A DNA stretch of 64,000 nt from Gracilimonas sp031580945 (GTDB lineage Bacteria > Bacteroidota > Rhodothermia > Balneolales > Balneolaceae). How positions within the stretch are numbered: the stretch's first letter is position 1; the number at the start of each line of letters is the position of its first letter. Position numbers and translations under genes: made by a program. The notes under the pieces are model-generated. The model was not told the origin of the DNA and ran no database searches. It saw only the letters and a program-made list of their open reading frames with translations. The stretch spans positions 12,620-76,619 of the forward strand of contig JAVLBT010000001.1 in assembly GCA_031580945.1 (NCBI GenBank), given 5' to 3'. Of this stretch, positions 1-8,646 are shown piece after piece.

Positions 1-63
1 CAGAACCTTACTATATTCACCGCGCAAACATTCAAATTGTTTCAATAAAACGAAGAGAAATAT

Positions 64-1068
64 ATGAAATTAATAATCCCAATGGCCGGACGGGGTACTC
101 GCGTTCGTCCTCATTCCCACACCGTTCCAAAACCACTTTTACCCGTAGCTGGAACCATGATCGTGGAACGCATTATAGAAACCTTCAATCGCACCTTAGA
201 CCGTTCGATCACTGATATTGTGTATATACTCGGACCAGATTTTGGAGAAGATATTAAACAGCCTTTACGTGAAATGAGCAAACGCCATAATGCCAACGCG
301 CTTTTTGAAGTACAAACTGAGGCGCTTGGAACAGCACATGCTGTTGCTATGGCTAAAGACCACCTGGATGGTGAAGTGATCATTGCATTTGCAGATACTA
401 TTTTTGACAGCGAAGAGCCGTTCGATCTTGGTGATGCCGATAGCGTGATATGGTTGAAGAAAGTTGAAGACCCTTCCCGTTTTGGAGTTGCCGTACATGA
501 AGGAGATACCATTACCGGTTTTGTAGAAAAACCCGAAGAATTTATATCGGACCTGGCGATCATTGGAGTGTATTATTTCAAAGATGGTAATTATTTCAAA
601 AAACAAATTGAGTGGGTGCTGGATAATGACATGAAAGGCCCGGGTGGTGAATATTTCCTCACTGCCGCGCTTGATAAGATGATTCAGGATGGTAAGATCT
701 TTAAAACGGCAACTGTGGATGAATGGCTTGACTGCGGAACTCTGCCCGCATGGCTGGAAACCACTGGCCTGATCACTAAAAAAGAATTTGACGGTGTTGA
801 TGAAAGCAAATACCCCGGTTCAAAGATTATTCCTCCCGTATTTATAGGAGAAGGTGTGAAAATAGAAAATAGCACCGTGGGACCAAAAGTCAGCATCGAA
901 GAAAATACCGTAATTAAAAACTCTAAAGTGGAGAATACGATCATTCGTGACAACACTGAGATCGAAGACTCAGAAATCGCCGGTTCAACCATTGGTGCAT
1001 TTACCAACCTTAAAAATGTGAAAGGAAAAGTAGATGTTGGCGACCACAGCAGTTTGAACATTGAATAA
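64..1068 (+). CDS. Sugar nucleotidyltransferase with C-terminal left-handed beta-helix
   Basis: A 334-residue cytosolic enzyme of the NTP_transferase family, which joins a sugar 1-phosphate to an NTP to give an NDP-sugar for cell-surface or solute synthesis. The N-terminus has the signature loop GRGTRVRP (residues 9-16) followed by PKPLLPVAG, the nucleotide and metal-binding segment. From about residue 265 the sequence becomes hexapeptide-like (IENSTV, IKNSKV, IRDNTE, IEDSEI), a left-handed beta-helix as in GlmU or RmlA-long proteins. The acyltransferase half is too short to be a full GlmU. The exact sugar cannot be read from sequence; glucose-1-phosphate thymidylyl- or uridylyltransferase is most likely. 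It stands alone, with a strong terminator 30 bases downstream. Confidence 0.88.
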   Translation: MKLIIPMAGRGTRVRPHSHTVPKPLLPVAGTMIVERIIETFNRTLDRSITDIVYILGPDFGEDIKQPLREMSKRHNANALFEVQTEALGTAHAVAMAKDHLDGEVIIAFADTIFDSEEPFDLGDADSVIWLKKVEDPSRFGVAVHEGDTITGFVEKPEEFISDLAIIGVYYFKDGNYFKKQIEWVLDNDMKGPGGEYFLTAALDKMIQDGKIFKTATVDEWLDCGTLPAWLETTGLITKKEFDGVDESKYPGSKIIPPVFIGEGVKIENSTVGPKVSIEENTVIKNSKVENTIIRDNTEIEDSEIAGSTIGAFTNLKNVKGKVDVGDHSSLNIE

Positions 1069-1098
1069 GGAACATTGAACATCCAACGCTGAACGATT

Positions 1099-1125
1099 AA
1101 GGCTCCTTTTGGAGCCTTCTTTGTT
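1099..1125 (+). terminator. Intrinsic terminator of the nucleotidyltransferase gene
   Basis: An 8-bp perfect stem, AAGGCTCC with a TTTT loop and GGAGCCTT, is followed by the T-rich CTTTGTTT. It lies 30 bases past the stop codon and is oriented for the upstream gene. It could also serve the convergent SDR gene ending at 1166. Confidence 0.85.
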
Positions 1126-1165
1126 TGAGGTTTGAAATGCTAACCACGGAAGGGTTGTTTTTAGA

Positions 1166-1963
1166 CTATGTCACTTTTTTATTCTTCAAAATTTTATTCA
1201 ATAAAGTCGGAGAAAATCGTTGAACCCAAAGTGCTAACCCTTCTTTTAAGCCTGTTACATAGATCTCCTCTTTTTGGGATTTGATCTTAGGTAGTACCTT
1301 TTCGACCATCTCATCGGCAGTCATGGCATTAGAATGCGCATCGCCCATTTTATTGAATTTGGACCCATCGCCCGTGAGCGCATTCTTAGAAATATTGGTT
1401 TTAATGAAGCCCGGGCAGAGCAACGTAACCGCTACCTTATGCTGATACATTTCCTGTCGAAGAGAATTAAAAAAACCCTGAACAGCATGTTTGCTCGCCG
1501 CATACCCTGATCGATATTTGGTTCCAATTTTTCCTGCTACGCTGCTTGTTACAATAATATGTCCACTTTTTCGCTCCACCATATGCGGCAATACCTGCTT
1601 GGTTAAGCCAACCGCTCCAAAGTAGTTGATCTCCATCAACCTCCGGTAGGTTTTCATTTCTGATTCCATGACTGTGGCTCGCTGACTTACGCCTCCGTTA
1701 TTCAACAATACATCAATTTGGCCAAAGGCTTCAAGTGCTTCCTTTGTTTTTGCGGAGAATGAATCGGTATCATTTAAATCCAGTAACACCACTTTCACAT
1801 TTGAAGTCTCCGGACCCAAACTTTTCTTTACTTCAAGCAAAGCTTTTTCTCGGCGGGATGATAAGATCAGATTAGCTCCTTCCTTATAAAAAGCTCGTGC
1901 AAAAGCCTCTCCAATCCCAGATGATGCCCCTGTAATCCAAATGGTTTTTCCTTGGTAATTCAT
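1166..1963 (-). CDS. Short-chain dehydrogenase/reductase (classical SDR)
   Basis: A 265-residue Rossmann-fold NAD(P)-dependent oxidoreductase. The dinucleotide-binding motif TGASSGIG is at residues 11-18. The structural NNAG motif appears as NNGG (88-91). The catalytic serine lies in the TSS stretch near 140, and the catalytic Tyr154-x3-Lys158 lies in YAASK. The sequence resembles the DHRS7/YqjQ-like group acting on ketones, acyl chains or sterol-like substrates, but the substrate is not determinable. It is a single gene converging on the sugar nucleotidyltransferase. The ATG start is followed directly by the usual short strand before the glycine motif, so the start is secure. Confidence 0.9.
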   Translation of the reverse strand: MNYQGKTIWITGASSGIGEAFARAFYKEGANLILSSRREKALLEVKKSLGPETSNVKVVLLDLNDTDSFSAKTKEALEAFGQIDVLLNNGGVSQRATVMESEMKTYRRLMEINYFGAVGLTKQVLPHMVERKSGHIIVTSSVAGKIGTKYRSGYAASKHAVQGFFNSLRQEMYQHKVAVTLLCPGFIKTNISKNALTGDGSKFNKMGDAHSNAMTADEMVEKVLPKIKSQKEEIYVTGLKEGLALWVQRFSPTLLNKILKNKKVT

Positions 1964-2058
1964 GTCGAAATATTATTTTTGAGTAAAGTTAAGCATTTGG
2001 GATTTATAGAACAGTTTATCTTGATCTAAAAGAAAGCAGTAACATAATATGGAAAAAT

Positions 2059-2427
2059 ATGTATCAAGGGTTTAAAGACTTAAAGGTTTATCAATTATCT
2101 TATAAATTAGCGCTGGAAATTTTCCATATATCAAAAAATTTTCCTAAAGAAGAAAAGTATTCACTTACAGATCAGATTAGACGATCATCACGATCCGTAC
2201 CAACAAATATTGCAGAGGCTTACAGAAAAAGAAGATACCCAAAACATTTTGTAAGTAAACTCACAGACTCAGATGCTGAATGTTCAGAAACAATAGTTTG
2301 GGTCGATTTTGCATTAGACTGTGGATACATTAACCCAAAACAACATCAGTTTTTCAATCAAAAATACGATGAAGTAGGAAAAATGCTTGGCTCCATGATT
2401 CAGTCGCCTAAAAAATTTACATTGTGA
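2059..2427 (+). CDS. Four-helix bundle protein (23S rRNA intervening-sequence family)
   Basis: A small 122-residue helical protein. It opens with the typical FKDLKVYQLSYKLALEIF and contains the conserved RRSSRSVPTNIAEAYRKRR stretch of the S23/IVS-encoded four-helix-bundle family. Members were first noticed in insertions of 23S rRNA genes, but in Bacteroidota they are mostly free-standing chromosomal genes of unknown function that form pentameric bundles. No rRNA sequence flanks this copy. It sits between an SDR and a two-component pair and appears to be its own transcription unit. Confidence 0.9.
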   Translation: MYQGFKDLKVYQLSYKLALEIFHISKNFPKEEKYSLTDQIRRSSRSVPTNIAEAYRKRRYPKHFVSKLTDSDAECSETIVWVDFALDCGYINPKQHQFFNQKYDEVGKMLGSMIQSPKKFTL

Positions 2428-2490
2428 AAACTGCTTACTGCTTACTGTATATTATATTTACGGAGAATACTTTAACGCAAAACGGACAAC

Positions 2491-3192
2491 ATGAGTAACA
2501 AACACACCATTCTCTTAATGGAGGACGAAGAAGAATCAGGAGAAATGCTCGCAAATTTTTTGGAGTTGAACAATTTTGAAGTCCTCTGGGCCAAGGACGG
2601 TAAAGAAGCAATTCATTTTATTGAAGGTAATGCCAATGATATTCACCTTGCAATATTGGATATTATGGTGCCCCATCATGATGGAAAAGAGGTCTGTAGT
2701 ATTATTCGCCAACATCCTGTTATTTATGATATTCCGGTTTTGTTTTTAACCGCACGCGATGAAGAAAAGGATGAAATTGAAGGACTTGAATTAGGCGCTG
2801 ATGACTATATTAAAAAACCAGCCAGTCTAAACCTGGTTAAAGCTCATGTTGAAACACAACTTCGTCGCCGCGCTCCGGATAAGAGTAACTGGATTCAATA
2901 TGGAAAAGTATATGTGGACCTGGATTCCAAAGAAATGTATATCAATGATGAATTACTTGATCTCACGCATACGGAATACACCATAGCTGAGATGATCTTT
3001 CAAAACCCAAAACTGGTGTATAGCAGACAGCAAATCCTGGAAAAAATATCTGATGAGGAAAAGTATGTTTTTGATCGAACGGTGGATGTTCATGTAAAAA
3101 ACCTGCGTCTTAAAATGGGTGATGAAGGTAAACTTATAAAAACATATCGTGGCGTTGGTTATGGTTTTAACAAAGAATTCCTTCACGCATGA
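2491..3192 (+). CDS. OmpR/PhoB-family response regulator
   Basis: A 233-residue DNA-binding regulator. The receiver domain (residues 6-120) has the acidic pocket EDEE (11-14), the phosphoacceptor Asp57 in LDIMVP, and the conserved Lys109-Pro110 switch. The C-terminal winged helix (about 130-230) has the usual ending, TYRGVGYGF, so the wing hairpin is intact. The stop codon overlaps the start of the following histidine kinase gene (ATGA), which implies translational coupling and makes that kinase the cognate partner. The stimulus is unknown. Confidence 0.93.
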   Translation: MSNKHTILLMEDEEESGEMLANFLELNNFEVLWAKDGKEAIHFIEGNANDIHLAILDIMVPHHDGKEVCSIIRQHPVIYDIPVLFLTARDEEKDEIEGLELGADDYIKKPASLNLVKAHVETQLRRRAPDKSNWIQYGKVYVDLDSKEMYINDELLDLTHTEYTIAEMIFQNPKLVYSRQQILEKISDEEKYVFDRTVDVHVKNLRLKMGDEGKLIKTYRGVGYGFNKEFLHA

Positions 3193-4598
3193 AAATTAGA
3201 TCTAAGCTTGCATGGACCTATATTATATTGCTAATAATTGGGATCATAACTATAAGCGCCTATTCTATACTCACTATCCGGAGTTTTTTACTTGATGAGG
3301 GAATTAAAGAGTTTGAGCGGGATGCGCTTTCTATGGCTCTTGCAGCAAGCAGCTTTGATGATAACGCTCTTTTTGATGACAAGATCACACAGCTTGCCGA
3401 ATTATCGCAGTACGAGATCGCTGCATATAATGAGAATGGAGAACGTATTTTGACATTTCCTGAACATGCTTTTGTGGATGTTCAGGAGACACTTGCAAAT
3501 GAATTATTGGAAAGTTTAGAACGCAGGGACGGCTCCCCGATCATTCAAAATGAGGACAGTTCTGAAAAACTGGTAGCCTACGTAGACCTTGGGCAGTCTG
3601 AGAATGCAGGGCAGTACCTGAGAATAAGTCAAAATAAGGCTCAGTATTATGCCGCAGCAGCAAGTATTCGGCATATAATTTATGCCGGTATGTTCTTCTC
3701 TATCGGGGCCGTTATTATCGTAAGTTTTCTTTTTGCCCGATATATGGCTGCCCCCATCATGAAGTTAGATGAAGCGGCTAATGATATTGCACGGGGAAAC
3801 CTTGACCGAAAAATTGATCTGAATCGTAACGATGAATTTGGCACTTTGGCTGACTCCCTCAACGATATGGCCGGAACACTTCGTGCCGATAATGAAAAAT
3901 TGAAGTTGCTTAACGAAAAACAAAGCCAGTTTTTTGCAGACATTACCCATGAGATACGCAATCCTCTTCACACCATCTCTGGTTCACTTGAAATGATTCA
4001 GCTTGAGCAACTTCCCGCTCAAAAAAAGCAGCAATATATAAATACAGCACAAAAACAGATCAAAAGAGTTGCAAGGTTGTTTGAAGATATAAAAACCATA
4101 CAGCGTTACGATTTTGACGAAAGCTTCATCAACCGGCAAACTTTCGACATGAAAACCATTGTCAATGAAGTAAAAAATGTATATCAACCTCTTGCGGAAA
4201 AAAAGGGGTTAAAGCTTAAAACAAATAATATTTCATCTTGTAAGGTGCATGCTGATCCAGATAAGATTGAGCAGGTTCTGGATAACCTGACCTCCAATGC
4301 CATTAAATACACCAACGAGGGCAGTGTAGAAATTGGCTTTAATTTTCAAAATGATGAAATTGAAATCTACGTAAAAGATACGGGGCCAGGCATCGGAAAT
4401 GAGCATCTGGGCCGGCTTTTTGATCGGTTTTATAGAACTGACAAAGCACGCTCACGGGATAAAGGAGGGACCGGTTTAGGTCTTTCCGTGGTAAAAGGGA
4501 TCCTAAAAGCTCACCGTACCGATATCAATGTAGAAAGCGAAGAGGGGAAGGGAAGCCGGTTTTATTTTAAATTCCCTATTCAGGGAAAAGCCAGTTAA
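3189..4598 (+). CDS. Membrane sensor histidine kinase with HAMP domain
   Basis: A 469-residue inner-membrane kinase paired with the response regulator just upstream. It has two membrane segments (about 8-28 and 162-184) that enclose a periplasmic sensor region of about 130 residues. A HAMP linker follows (about 185-237). The phosphoacceptor His254 lies in DITHEIRNP. The ATPase domain has the N box (NLTSNAIKYT), G1 (DTGPGIG) and G2 (GGTGLGLSVV). All catalytic motifs are intact. The last 23 bases overlap the convergent aquaporin gene. The ligand cannot be inferred. Confidence 0.93.
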   Translation: MKIRSKLAWTYIILLIIGIITISAYSILTIRSFLLDEGIKEFERDALSMALAASSFDDNALFDDKITQLAELSQYEIAAYNENGERILTFPEHAFVDVQETLANELLESLERRDGSPIIQNEDSSEKLVAYVDLGQSENAGQYLRISQNKAQYYAAAASIRHIIYAGMFFSIGAVIIVSFLFARYMAAPIMKLDEAANDIARGNLDRKIDLNRNDEFGTLADSLNDMAGTLRADNEKLKLLNEKQSQFFADITHEIRNPLHTISGSLEMIQLEQLPAQKKQQYINTAQKQIKRVARLFEDIKTIQRYDFDESFINRQTFDMKTIVNEVKNVYQPLAEKKGLKLKTNNISSCKVHADPDKIEQVLDNLTSNAIKYTNEGSVEIGFNFQNDEIEIYVKDTGPGIGNEHLGRLFDRFYRTDKARSRDKGGTGLGLSVVKGILKAHRTDINVESEEGKGSRFYFKFPIQGKAS

Positions 4599-5211
4599 AT
4601 AATAAAGCCGCAAAAGTGCCTCCGGCAAGTGGGGCAACCGTATAGAGCGGAACCTGCATATATGAATTTCCTCCGTTTATAAGATCCACTAAAGCCGTTC
4701 CTATTGAAATAGCCGGGTTTAAAACACCGCCGGAAACGGGTGTTGCCACCATCAACATACCAGCAAAAGTAAGTCCAATTATTAAACCACTGATCTTATT
4801 TTTTCGCTGGATACTTGTACGGGAAAATATCAACATCACTAACACAAATATCATCGTAAAAAACACTTCTGAAAAGGCTTGTTGATATATATTTGTTGTT
4901 GCGGGCGTATCTATATAGAATGCCATTTGTGCTAAAAAATATAAAACTACGGAAGCCAGAAAACCACCCAGCAATTGGCTTAACAGATACGCCAACAACT
5001 GCTTTGCGGTTAATTTTCTTTTCAAGTAAAACGCCAATGAAACTGCAGGATTAAAATGGGCACCAGATATAGATTCAGCAATATATACCAATGCCATCAA
5101 TGTAAGTCCAACTGCTAATGGATCTCCTGTAATGCCATAGACCAACACTACAAAAAAAGCCCCAAGCGCTTCTGTAAAGTATTTTTCAATACCCTTATCG
5201 TGTATATTCAA
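4576..5211 (-). CDS. Aquaporin/MIP-family channel with altered second NPA motif
   Basis: A 211-residue, six-helix channel of the major intrinsic protein family, slightly short for the family. The first pore motif is NPA at 54-56 (HFNPAVSL). The second, 165-167, is NPAIS: Ile168 stands where most aquaporins and GlpF carry the Arg of the aromatic/arginine filter, so selectivity may be unusual. The start codon is a TTG (5209-5211) with GGAG about 7 bases upstream; no suitable ATG exists before the first helix. The gene converges on and overlaps the histidine kinase gene by 23 bases. Water or small neutral solute transport is inferred from the family only. Confidence 0.85.
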   Translation of the reverse strand: MNIHDKGIEKYFTEALGAFFVVLVYGITGDPLAVGLTLMALVYIAESISGAHFNPAVSLAFYLKRKLTAKQLLAYLLSQLLGGFLASVVLYFLAQMAFYIDTPATTNIYQQAFSEVFFTMIFVLVMLIFSRTSIQRKNKISGLIIGLTFAGMLMVATPVSGGVLNPAISIGTALVDLINGGNSYMQVPLYTVAPLAGGTFAALLFNWLFPE

Positions 5212-5375
5212 TTATGTCTCCAAGTGTCCTTCCTTGCCGTTGAAACTACCCGCCGGCTCAAGGAATTGCAAGTTGGGTTTGGTTTATTTTGTAAAAATAT
5301 TCTTCTGATCTTATTTCGAATTCTGCTTCATATAGGCTGATAAAAACCCTATTTTCAAAACTTAGCAGTTATTTT

Positions 5376-5684
5376 ATGAAATATTTCAAAAATTTAAAGT
5401 CAAAGTGGAACATTCAAAGCAATTGGCAGATCTTTATCATATTGCTGGTTTTTTCAATCACCGGACTGAGTGCTGTTTTTGCGAGAACATTGATCTTTAA
5501 CTTACTTGGCATCACCGAAACGGATCCTTTTTGGCTGAAATCTGTTGTTTGGTTACTTACCATACTTCCTATTTATAATATTTTTTTATTGTTATACGGA
5601 GCACTTTTTGGGCAGTTTGAATTTTTTTGGGGCTTTTTTAAGAAAATGATGCGCCGATTTATTCCCTGGAAATCCACCCCTTAA
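5376..5684 (+). CDS. Small membrane protein, DUF6787-like
   Basis: A 102-residue protein with two predicted membrane helices (about 19-42 and 58-82), a basic N-terminus (KNLKSKW) and a basic C-terminal tail (FFKKMMRRFIPWK). The overall pattern, including the FGQFEFFWGF segment between helix 2 and the tail, matches a small Bacteroidota membrane family usually listed as DUF6787. Function is unknown. Its stop codon overlaps that of the convergent MmcQ/YjbR gene by 4 bases. Confidence 0.75.
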   Translation: MKYFKNLKSKWNIQSNWQIFIILLVFSITGLSAVFARTLIFNLLGITETDPFWLKSVVWLLTILPIYNIFLLLYGALFGQFEFFWGFFKKMMRRFIPWKSTP

Positions 5685-6034
5685 CTATTTTTTAGCCTTA
5701 ACTTATCTTTTTTTGGGAGTTTTTGAATCACAAGTTCATACGAATGATCAATTAATTCTTTTATGAGCTCATCACTTAGTGAACCCTTCATACTTATCGT
5801 ATTCCAATGTTTTTTATTCATATGATATCCTGGCTGCACCTCCTCAAAACGAGTCCTTAATTCTATAGCCCGAACGGGATCACATTTTAAATTGATACTT
5901 GAAAAATCCTCTACATCAGTCAGAGCAAACATTTTACCACATACTTTAAACACCAAGGTATTCTCATCAAATGGGAAATCTTCTTTTGTGCCAGGAAACG
6001 CCAAACAGTAATGATAGAAGTCTTCAATGTTCAT
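5681..6034 (-). CDS. MmcQ/YjbR family protein
   Basis: A 117-residue single-domain protein of the CyaY-like-fold MmcQ/YjbR (DUF419) family. The start MNIEDFYHYCLAFPGTKEDFPF and the later YHMNKKHWNTI segment are diagnostic. The family is often described as DNA-binding on structural grounds, but its biological role is unsettled. It is a single gene, convergent with the small membrane protein gene and followed on the same strand, upstream, by a small lipoprotein gene. Confidence 0.9.
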   Translation of the reverse strand: MNIEDFYHYCLAFPGTKEDFPFDENTLVFKVCGKMFALTDVEDFSSINLKCDPVRAIELRTRFEEVQPGYHMNKKHWNTISMKGSLSDELIKELIDHSYELVIQKLPKKDKLRLKNS

Positions 6035-6061
6035 AGGTCATAAAATGATCCTTTTTCTTTT

Positions 6062-6403
6062 TTAGTTGATCATAAGCCGTTTTGAATTTACAGGGCTCTT
6101 ACAATCGGTCCAAATCACGGTTATGGATGTTGATTGTTCGTCTACACCATATACTTCTTTTATTGGGATCTCCTTCATCTCATATGGAGAAAGGTTCGGT
6201 TTAAAATTGTCGCAAGGGTCTGCCATATTTATTCTTGCTAACAAATCCGTTTCTATGGCAAGGAAGAATAATGGCTCAATTGTTTGGTTCTTTATCTGAA
6301 AATTCGGTGGTGTTAAACGTACATCAACAACGGGGTCATACTGCGAATCACAACCCCCTGTTACAAATGCCAAAAAAATAATGCCGCCGAATAGTATTTT
6401 CAT
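6062..6403 (-). CDS. Small hypothetical lipoprotein
   Basis: A likely 113-residue secreted lipoprotein of unknown function. I place the start at the ATG at 6401-6403 rather than further upstream, because this gives a normal signal peptide: MKILFGG, a hydrophobic core, then the lipobox-like VTGGC with Cys18. The mature part has a pair of cysteines (in DPCDNF and TDCKS) that may form a disulfide. No domain was recognised. It may be cotranscribed with the MmcQ/YjbR gene 28 bases downstream. Confidence 0.65.
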   Translation of the reverse strand: MKILFGGIIFLAFVTGGCDSQYDPVVDVRLTPPNFQIKNQTIEPLFFLAIETDLLARINMADPCDNFKPNLSPYEMKEIPIKEVYGVDEQSTSITVIWTDCKSPVNSKRLMIN

Positions 6404-6458
6404 GGGCTTTAATTCTTTATTCCCTGTGGCAAACAAATATTAGTGAAGAAAATGTACC

Positions 6459-6836
6459 TCATAACCCTTTTTTAAATACCTGTACAGCCAATGTAACCCA
6501 CCCGGCGATGAATGCAACGCCACCGATTGGTGTAATAGCCCCTAACCAGCTAATTCCAGTCAGGCAAAGTGTATACAAACTTCCCGAAAAAATAATAATT
6601 CCAACAATCAGGAGCGATGCGGGCCATGTGACTTCAAAGCCAAAGTGTGACCCTGCTATAGCGATCAAAAACAATCCCAGTGCATGCCAAGCATGATATT
6701 GAACAGCTGTTTGCCAGGTTTCGAGACGCTCTGCAGAAAGGACATTCTTCAATGCATGAGCACCAAAGGCTCCGGCTGTAACTGCAATAGCTAATAAAAT
6801 GGCCGCAAGGACAATGATCAGCTTTGGGTTAGACAT
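6459..6836 (-). CDS. DUF423 membrane protein (YgdD-like)
   Basis: A 125-residue inner-membrane protein with four predicted helices. The conserved segments of the DUF423 family are present: GAFGAHALK near the N-terminus, WQTAVQYHAWHALGL in the middle and the LTGISWLGAITPIGG loop. Family function is unknown. It is a single gene reading leftward, and the ATG start at 6834-6836 leads directly into the first helix. Confidence 0.92.
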   Translation of the reverse strand: MSNPKLIIVLAAILLAIAVTAGAFGAHALKNVLSAERLETWQTAVQYHAWHALGLFLIAIAGSHFGFEVTWPASLLIVGIIIFSGSLYTLCLTGISWLGAITPIGGVAFIAGWVTLAVQVFKKGL

Positions 6837-6895
6837 AGGCCATAATTTAAATTGCTAACATGGACATTTAGATTACAAGAAATCCATAATACTTT

Positions 6896-7555
6896 TTAGT
6901 TACTTTTAAACCCTATTTTTTTATGAGATCCATCACAAAAGGGTTTTGTAGAAGAACCACCACATCTACAGTAACTCATTTTCTTACTACATGTTTCCCG
7001 GCCTGTTTGCTTCCCAACCAGATCATAATTTCCCTGCACTAAGAAAGGAGCATCTTCATATAAAGTAATAGAAAGCTCTCCTCCTTTCCCTCGAACTGGC
7101 TCTGTTCGCAAACGTTCAACATTATAGGTGGAATCTGCCTTGAAATTAGCAGAAATATGAGAATTATCGCAAAGAGGCTTATTCTTCGATTTTCCACATC
7201 TGCACATCGCCACACGTGTATCTTCAAGTACAACATTTCCATTCAAATCTTTTATCACCACTTCTCCATGTATGTAAAGCGGTCCATCTTCTATGATTTT
7301 AATTACATTTTGCTCTGGAGGTTCCTCCGCTTTTTCTGAATTTTTTACCTCATACTGCAATGCCCCCGTGGGACATCGTTCTATTACCTTCGTTAATTCA
7401 CCAACCGTTGCTTCCTCAGGTTTAATCCATGGTTTTCGTTCCGGGTCAAATACATCCGGAAGTCCGCGTACGCATTCTGCTGCATGAATGCATCGTTCTT
7501 TATCCCAGGTTACTTTGATTTCTTCAGATGTATATGGCAATATCTTTTCTTTCAT
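6896..7555 (-). CDS. Ferredoxin-like (DUF1271) plus double CDGSH iron-sulfur protein
   Basis: A 219-residue protein when started at the ATG at 7553-7555; an upstream in-frame extension lacks conservation value. The N-terminal domain (about 8-70) is the Fer4_19/DUF1271 type with ERCIHAAEC and ERCPTGAL. Two CDGSH-type [2Fe-2S] motifs follow: CRCGKSKNKPLCDNSH and, at the very C-terminus, CRCGGSSTKPFCDGSH. Each keeps the three Cys and one His ligands. Such fusions are widespread and presumed to handle electrons or to sense redox or iron state in the cytoplasm. No partner gene is adjacent. Confidence 0.9.
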   Translation of the reverse strand: MKEKILPYTSEEIKVTWDKERCIHAAECVRGLPDVFDPERKPWIKPEEATVGELTKVIERCPTGALQYEVKNSEKAEEPPEQNVIKIIEDGPLYIHGEVVIKDLNGNVVLEDTRVAMCRCGKSKNKPLCDNSHISANFKADSTYNVERLRTEPVRGKGGELSITLYEDAPFLVQGNYDLVGKQTGRETCSKKMSYCRCGGSSTKPFCDGSHKKIGFKSN

Positions 7556-7618
7556 GGTCCAAACTTTGATGAATGTTTCACAGATTATACCAAACGCTCC
7601 CCTCCAAACCAAGTATTA

Positions 7619-8461
7619 CTACTCAGAACATATATCAGCAGCTTCCTTAAGTACTTTCGCGATCTTGACGTTATTTAAATCCTGTTCTCTTAACACCGCC
7701 TCATTTTTTATTAGCTGTTGGCAATGAACGATATTTTTATCAAGAATCTGTTTTTTCTCATTTTTAGATAGGCAGGATATACTTGTTATGGGATAAATTT
7801 GAGTTTCCTCAAGTAGGTTCTTTAACCCCTGTCCCGCTGGGTAGTCCCAGCTAATCAGTACCATATCCTTGCAATTCGCATACTGAATAGCATCCTCGGT
7901 AAAACGCGTATTTGTTATCACGTAACATTTTTTCTTCTTTGATCTTAATTGCTCAATTTTATTCCATTCTTCTGCTATATCCTGAAACCGTGCGTGCACA
8001 TACAACGGAATGGTAACATTAGAATGGTGGTCTTGCCGATTATGAAATTTACATTCTATCATAATTATACTATGTGCATCCTGAGCAATCACATCCACTT
8101 CATGAGATAGGCATTTACCTTCCACTATTCTTCCGACCGTTGTTTGATAATCCAGGGCTTTAAACATTTCGGAAATCAATACTTCAAAAGGATAGCCTGA
8201 TGGACCCATCTCCAATAATGATTCCTTTAGTTTATATCGGCTTGCTACCTTTTTGGATTTCTTTTTTATGAACCGGTAGGCTTCAGTGTAAATCTTCTTT
8301 GTGGTGGTTCCATCTCTAAAGAAATTATTTTCAGCAAGATGTGATATCACCATCTTTATTATATGTGGTTCGGCACCAGCACTTCTTAGCGACTGTTTTA
8401 GCTTATGTAATTTAAACTTTTCTCTACCTCCAGTAGCTTTTACAACCTCAAATGAATGCAT
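7619..8461 (-). CDS. ATP-cone domain fused to PD-(D/E)XK restriction-endonuclease-like domain
   Basis: A 280-residue two-domain protein. Residues 5-95 form an ATP-cone, the (d)NTP-sensing module best known from ribonucleotide reductase and NrdR (VVKATGGREKFKLHKLKQSL is typical). Residues 100-215 form an Mrr-like nuclease fold with the motif pair HEVDVI and IECKFHN, where Asp, Glu and Lys would bind metal and cleave. The C-terminal 65 residues are unassigned. A nucleotide-gated nuclease is suggested by the architecture alone. It stands alone, with no methyltransferase nearby, which argues against a classical restriction-modification system. Confidence 0.82.
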   Translation of the reverse strand: MHSFEVVKATGGREKFKLHKLKQSLRSAGAEPHIIKMVISHLAENNFFRDGTTTKKIYTEAYRFIKKKSKKVASRYKLKESLLEMGPSGYPFEVLISEMFKALDYQTTVGRIVEGKCLSHEVDVIAQDAHSIIMIECKFHNRQDHHSNVTIPLYVHARFQDIAEEWNKIEQLRSKKKKCYVITNTRFTEDAIQYANCKDMVLISWDYPAGQGLKNLLEETQIYPITSISCLSKNEKKQILDKNIVHCQQLIKNEAVLREQDLNNVKIAKVLKEAADICSE

Positions 8462-8646
8462 ATGATCACTATTCCGTATTGCTTATTAAAGTGTACTTAA
8501 AAATTGGAATTTCCCTTCTTTACTAACCATAAAAAGCAAATATATCTTTGGTTCTCCTAACTTCGATACAAACTTTCACACGCTATTTCTGTTTCTTGTT
8601 TTAATAATGAATACTATTTTGCTCCGTCTATAAATCATTAAAGCCC

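Noticed and set aside
111..563. Long antisense ORFs inside the nucleotidyltransferase and many other genes
   Set aside because: They are shadows of real genes in other frames, with no recognisable domains or start signals.
2059..2427. Four-helix bundle gene as sign of a 23S rRNA intervening sequence
   Set aside because: No rRNA sequence flanks it; free-standing copies are common in this group.
7619..8461. ATP-cone/nuclease gene as part of a restriction-modification system
   Set aside because: There is no methyltransferase or specificity gene within the neighbourhood.
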